From Anaerolineae bacterium (GTDB lineage: Bacteria > Chloroflexota > Anaerolineae > Aggregatilineales > UBA3940), in NCBI GenBank assembly GCA_016926985.1, contig JAFGNO010000062.1:1-16120 (forward strand): 16,120 nucleotides of DNA, read 5' to 3'. The notes below the pieces were generated by a model that made no database searches, was not told where the DNA came from, and worked only from the letters and a program-made list of their open reading frames with translations. Shown piece after piece: positions 14,002 through 16,120 of this stretch (its first letter is position 1; each line of letters begins with the position of its first letter). Both the position numbers and the translations under genes were made by a program.

Positions 14002-16032
14002 CTACTTGCCCGCAACCGGGACAGATTCCAGGTAGGTTACTTTGCCGCCGTTGCCACGGGTATCCCACAGGACGCCTTCAATCTGCGCCATCAGCGCGTC
14101 AAAAGTAAAGTGCTGACCATCGATGACCTGGCTCGGGCAGGATGCCACGCAGGTCCCGCAGCCCTTGCACAGTGCGGGGTTAACCCGGCTGACGCCAAGG
14201 TCTTCGATCCAGTCGATTGCGCCATATGGGCACATGGTATTGCAAACCCGGCAGCCGGAGCAGCGTTCCTCATTGATGTAGGCGCGTATAGGCTCGATCT
14301 CAACCTCGCCTTTGCCGATCAAGGTCAGAACACGGGCCGCAGCCGCCGCGCCCTGGGCAACGGTTGTGGGAATATCTTTTGGCCCCTGGCAGGTACCGGC
14401 GATGAAAACCCCGTCAGACATGGTCGCCGCCGGGTCAAGCTTTGGATGGCGCTCGGTAAAGAAGCCAGCAGTTGAACACCCGATCCCGAACCGGTGCGAA
14501 ACATCGATCGAGTCGGCCTGAGGTTCCATACCAACCATGAGAATCACCATGTCAACGGGGATACGGCGCTGAACACCGATCAGGGTATCCTCTGCCTGAA
14601 CGATCAATTTGCCTTCCTCGCCGGGCAGACGCGCCGCGTCAGTCACTTCCGCAACCCGACCGCGGATCATATGCGTGCCTTCCTCAAGGATGCGGTTGTA
14701 AAACTCCTCGTAGTCTTTGTAGGCAGTGCGCATGTCGATATAGAACTCGTAGACCTCCGCGCCTGTTTTCTCCTTGACGAGATGGGAAAACTTGAGCGCT
14801 GCCATACAGCAGATGGCGGAGCAGTGTGGATTGGTGTTTTTGTCGCGGCTGCCTATGCAGTGAACAATGGCGACATTTTCAGGCTGAGTGATACCATCAC
14901 GCAGGACGATCTTGCCGTCGGTCGGCCCGGAGGCATTGACCATTCGCTCGAACTCCATGCTGGTGAACACATTCGCCAGACGGCCATATCCATACTGCGG
15001 CAGAACCCTTGGATCAAAGGTCTTATAACCTGTGGCAAGGACAATGTTACCGACGTTGATGACAGCGATCTCATCCTCTTCATCAAAGTCAATCGCGCCT
15101 GTGGGGCAGAACTTCTCGCAGGCCTTGCAGGTTCCCTTCTGGTAATAGATGCAGTTTTCACGGTCTATCACCGGGTATTTAGGAACAGCCTGGGGGAAAG
15201 GTCGATAGACAGCAGTACGATATCCCAGGCCAGCCTCGAATACCTCGTCAACTACTTTCGCCGGGCAGCGTGACCAGCAGTCACCGCAGCCAGTGCATAA
15301 CTCGGTATTGATCTGGCGGGCTTTTTTCCTGACCCGAACGGTAAAGTTCCCGATGTATCCGTCAACCTGTTCAACCTCTGAATAGGTCCAGAGGGTGATA
15401 TTGGGGTGATTGCCCACATCAAACATCTTGGGGGTCAGGATACAGGCGGAACAATCAAGCGTCGGGAAGGTTTTGTCAAGCTGGGCCATGTGCCCGCCGA
15501 TGCTGGGTTCGCGTTCTACCATGTAAACCGGGTGGCCAGCATTGGCAATTTCCAGTGCCGCGTTGATGCCGGCGATGCCGCCACCTACCACCAGCGTAGG
15601 CTCTTTGATCTCGGCAATAAACGGCTCCAGCGGCTCCAACTCAACCACGCGGGCAACAGCGCCAGCGATGGTCGCCTTTGCCTTTTCCGTAGCGTCCTCA
15701 ACACTATGCTGATGGACCCAGCTGGCATGCTCACGGATGTTGGCCATCTCAAACAGGTAAGGATTCAGCCCGGCGCGCTGGCAGGCAGCCCGGAAGGTTG
15801 GCTCATGCATATGCGGAGAGCAGGCTGCCACCACAACGCGGGTAAGGCCCTGCTCCCGGATGTCTTCTTCAACAAGCTCCTGTCCCAGGCTGGAGCACAT
15901 AAACTTATAATCTTTGGAGACAACGACATTGGGCAGGCCAGCTGCCCACTCTGAAACGTGTTCTACGTCAACGGCCCCTGCGATATTGTGACCGCAGTGG
16001 CAGACGTATACACCAACGCGTTCTTCACTCAT
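14002..16032 (-). CDS. hdrA: HdrA: FAD/Fe-S subunit of heterodisulfide-reductase-like complex
   Basis: This 676-residue flavoprotein is close in length to methanogen HdrA, the site of flavin-based electron bifurcation. The N-terminal domain has C11, C13, C46 and C71, likely ligands of a [4Fe-4S] cluster. The FAD-binding loop is VVGGGIAGINAAL (148-160), followed by GGHMAQLDKTFPTLDCSAC. An inserted ferredoxin-like segment has C246, C249, C252 and C256 (CTGCGDCWSRCP) and C294, C302, C305 and C309. A C-terminal two-cluster ferredoxin domain has C591, C594, C597, C601 and C622, C625, C628, C632. Residues 404-409 (CSAICC) are a further family cysteine group. AAGGA lies 8 bases before the ATG. HdrB and HdrC are not visible downstream, so the final acceptor (heterodisulfide, ferredoxin or another) is unknown. 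It is cytosolic, with no membrane helix. Confidence 0.95.
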   Translation of the reverse strand: MSEERVGVYVCHCGHNIAGAVDVEHVSEWAAGLPNVVVSKDYKFMCSSLGQELVEEDIREQGLTRVVVAACSPHMHEPTFRAACQRAGLNPYLFEMANIREHASWVHQHSVEDATEKAKATIAGAVARVVELEPLEPFIAEIKEPTLVVGGGIAGINAALEIANAGHPVYMVEREPSIGGHMAQLDKTFPTLDCSACILTPKMFDVGNHPNITLWTYSEVEQVDGYIGNFTVRVRKKARQINTELCTGCGDCWSRCPAKVVDEVFEAGLGYRTAVYRPFPQAVPKYPVIDRENCIYYQKGTCKACEKFCPTGAIDFDEEDEIAVINVGNIVLATGYKTFDPRVLPQYGYGRLANVFTSMEFERMVNASGPTDGKIVLRDGITQPENVAIVHCIGSRDKNTNPHCSAICCMAALKFSHLVKEKTGAEVYEFYIDMRTAYKDYEEFYNRILEEGTHMIRGRVAEVTDAARLPGEEGKLIVQAEDTLIGVQRRIPVDMVILMVGMEPQADSIDVSHRFGIGCSTAGFFTERHPKLDPAATMSDGVFIAGTCQGPKDIPTTVAQGAAAAARVLTLIGKGEVEIEPIRAYINEERCSGCRVCNTMCPYGAIDWIEDLGVSRVNPALCKGCGTCVASCPSQVIDGQHFTFDALMAQIEGVLWDTRGNGGKVTYLESVPVAGK

Positions 16033-16057
16033 GGTTCACGTCCTTTCTCTCACCGTG

Positions 16058-16120
16058 TCACGGCAGGTTAGTCGGCATGGGGAGAGCGCCTTTATCGCGG
16101 CGCAGTTTGCGCGGCGGGGC
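16058..16120 (-). CDS. C-terminal tail of an unidentified gene upstream of hdrA (5' end outside window)
   Basis: One minus-strand frame stays open from the window edge to a TGA at 16060-16058, encoding the last 20 residues, rich in Arg, Lys and Pro and ending PMPTNLP. It stops 25 bases before hdrA, consistent with being the preceding gene of the same operon. Another frame is also open here but would run into the hdrA ribosome-binding site and start codon. The fragment is too short to identify; HdrB, HdrC or a ferredoxin-type partner would be expected by context only. Confidence 0.35.
   Translation of the reverse strand, partial: APPRKLRRDKGALPMPTNLP

Noticed and set aside
13489..14475. Plus-strand open frame of 328 codons across mvhD and hdrA
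   Set aside because: It runs antisense to two clear genes and their junction, with no recognisable domain or ribosome-binding site.
14494..15273. Plus-strand open frame of 259 codons inside hdrA
   Set aside because: It is a shadow of hdrA, whose own frame carries all the cysteine and FAD motifs.

Overview
The window looks like chromosomal DNA of an anaerobic bacterium. I infer a Chloroflexota (Anaerolineae-like) source. The reasons are an extra segment in region 3 of the primary sigma factor, a C-x3-C second half in the DnaG zinc site, and a complete HdrA/MvhD/NiFe-hydrogenase module. This placement is not proven. The window is densely coded: the longest stretch without a gene is the 162-base gap at 9785-9946. 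I saw no insertion sequence, CRISPR array, tRNA or rRNA.

Plus strand, 1-5961. A tightly packed cell-surface polysaccharide operon comes first. It holds the C-terminal part of a membrane protein (1-546), two GT4-type glycosyltransferases (562-1773 and 1766-2980, overlapping by 8 bases), and a class II glutamine amidotransferase/asparagine synthase-like protein (2982-4937). Next is the clamp-loader gene holB (4978-5961). It has its own extended -10 element so close to the ATG that the mRNA is probably leaderless. A perfect 10-bp hairpin (5976-5999) lies between holB and the convergent rpoD.

Minus strand, 6021-9784. dnaG (primase) is followed 74 bases later by rpoD (primary sigma factor). This is the classical macromolecular-synthesis pair, without rpsU. 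A sigma70-type promoter lies upstream of dnaG at 9848-9877.

Minus strand, 9947-16120. An electron-transfer operon is transcribed in the order [end of an unknown gene]-hdrA-mvhD-mvhG-mvhA-maturation protease-cyclic-nucleotide-binding-domain protein. The NiFe hydrogenase (MvhG/MvhA) should oxidise or evolve H2, and MvhD should pass electrons to the FAD/Fe-S protein HdrA, the flavin-bifurcating subunit of Hdr complexes. The large subunit carries a 28-residue C-terminal extension, and the protease expected to remove it is encoded just downstream. HdrB and HdrC are not in the window.

The most interesting structural feature is a perfect 14-bp hairpin followed by TTTTT between the large subunit and the protease. 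It probably attenuates expression, separating abundant structural subunits from the protease and the small CNB protein. That CNB protein lacks a DNA-binding domain and lacks the usual cyclic-nucleotide contact residues.
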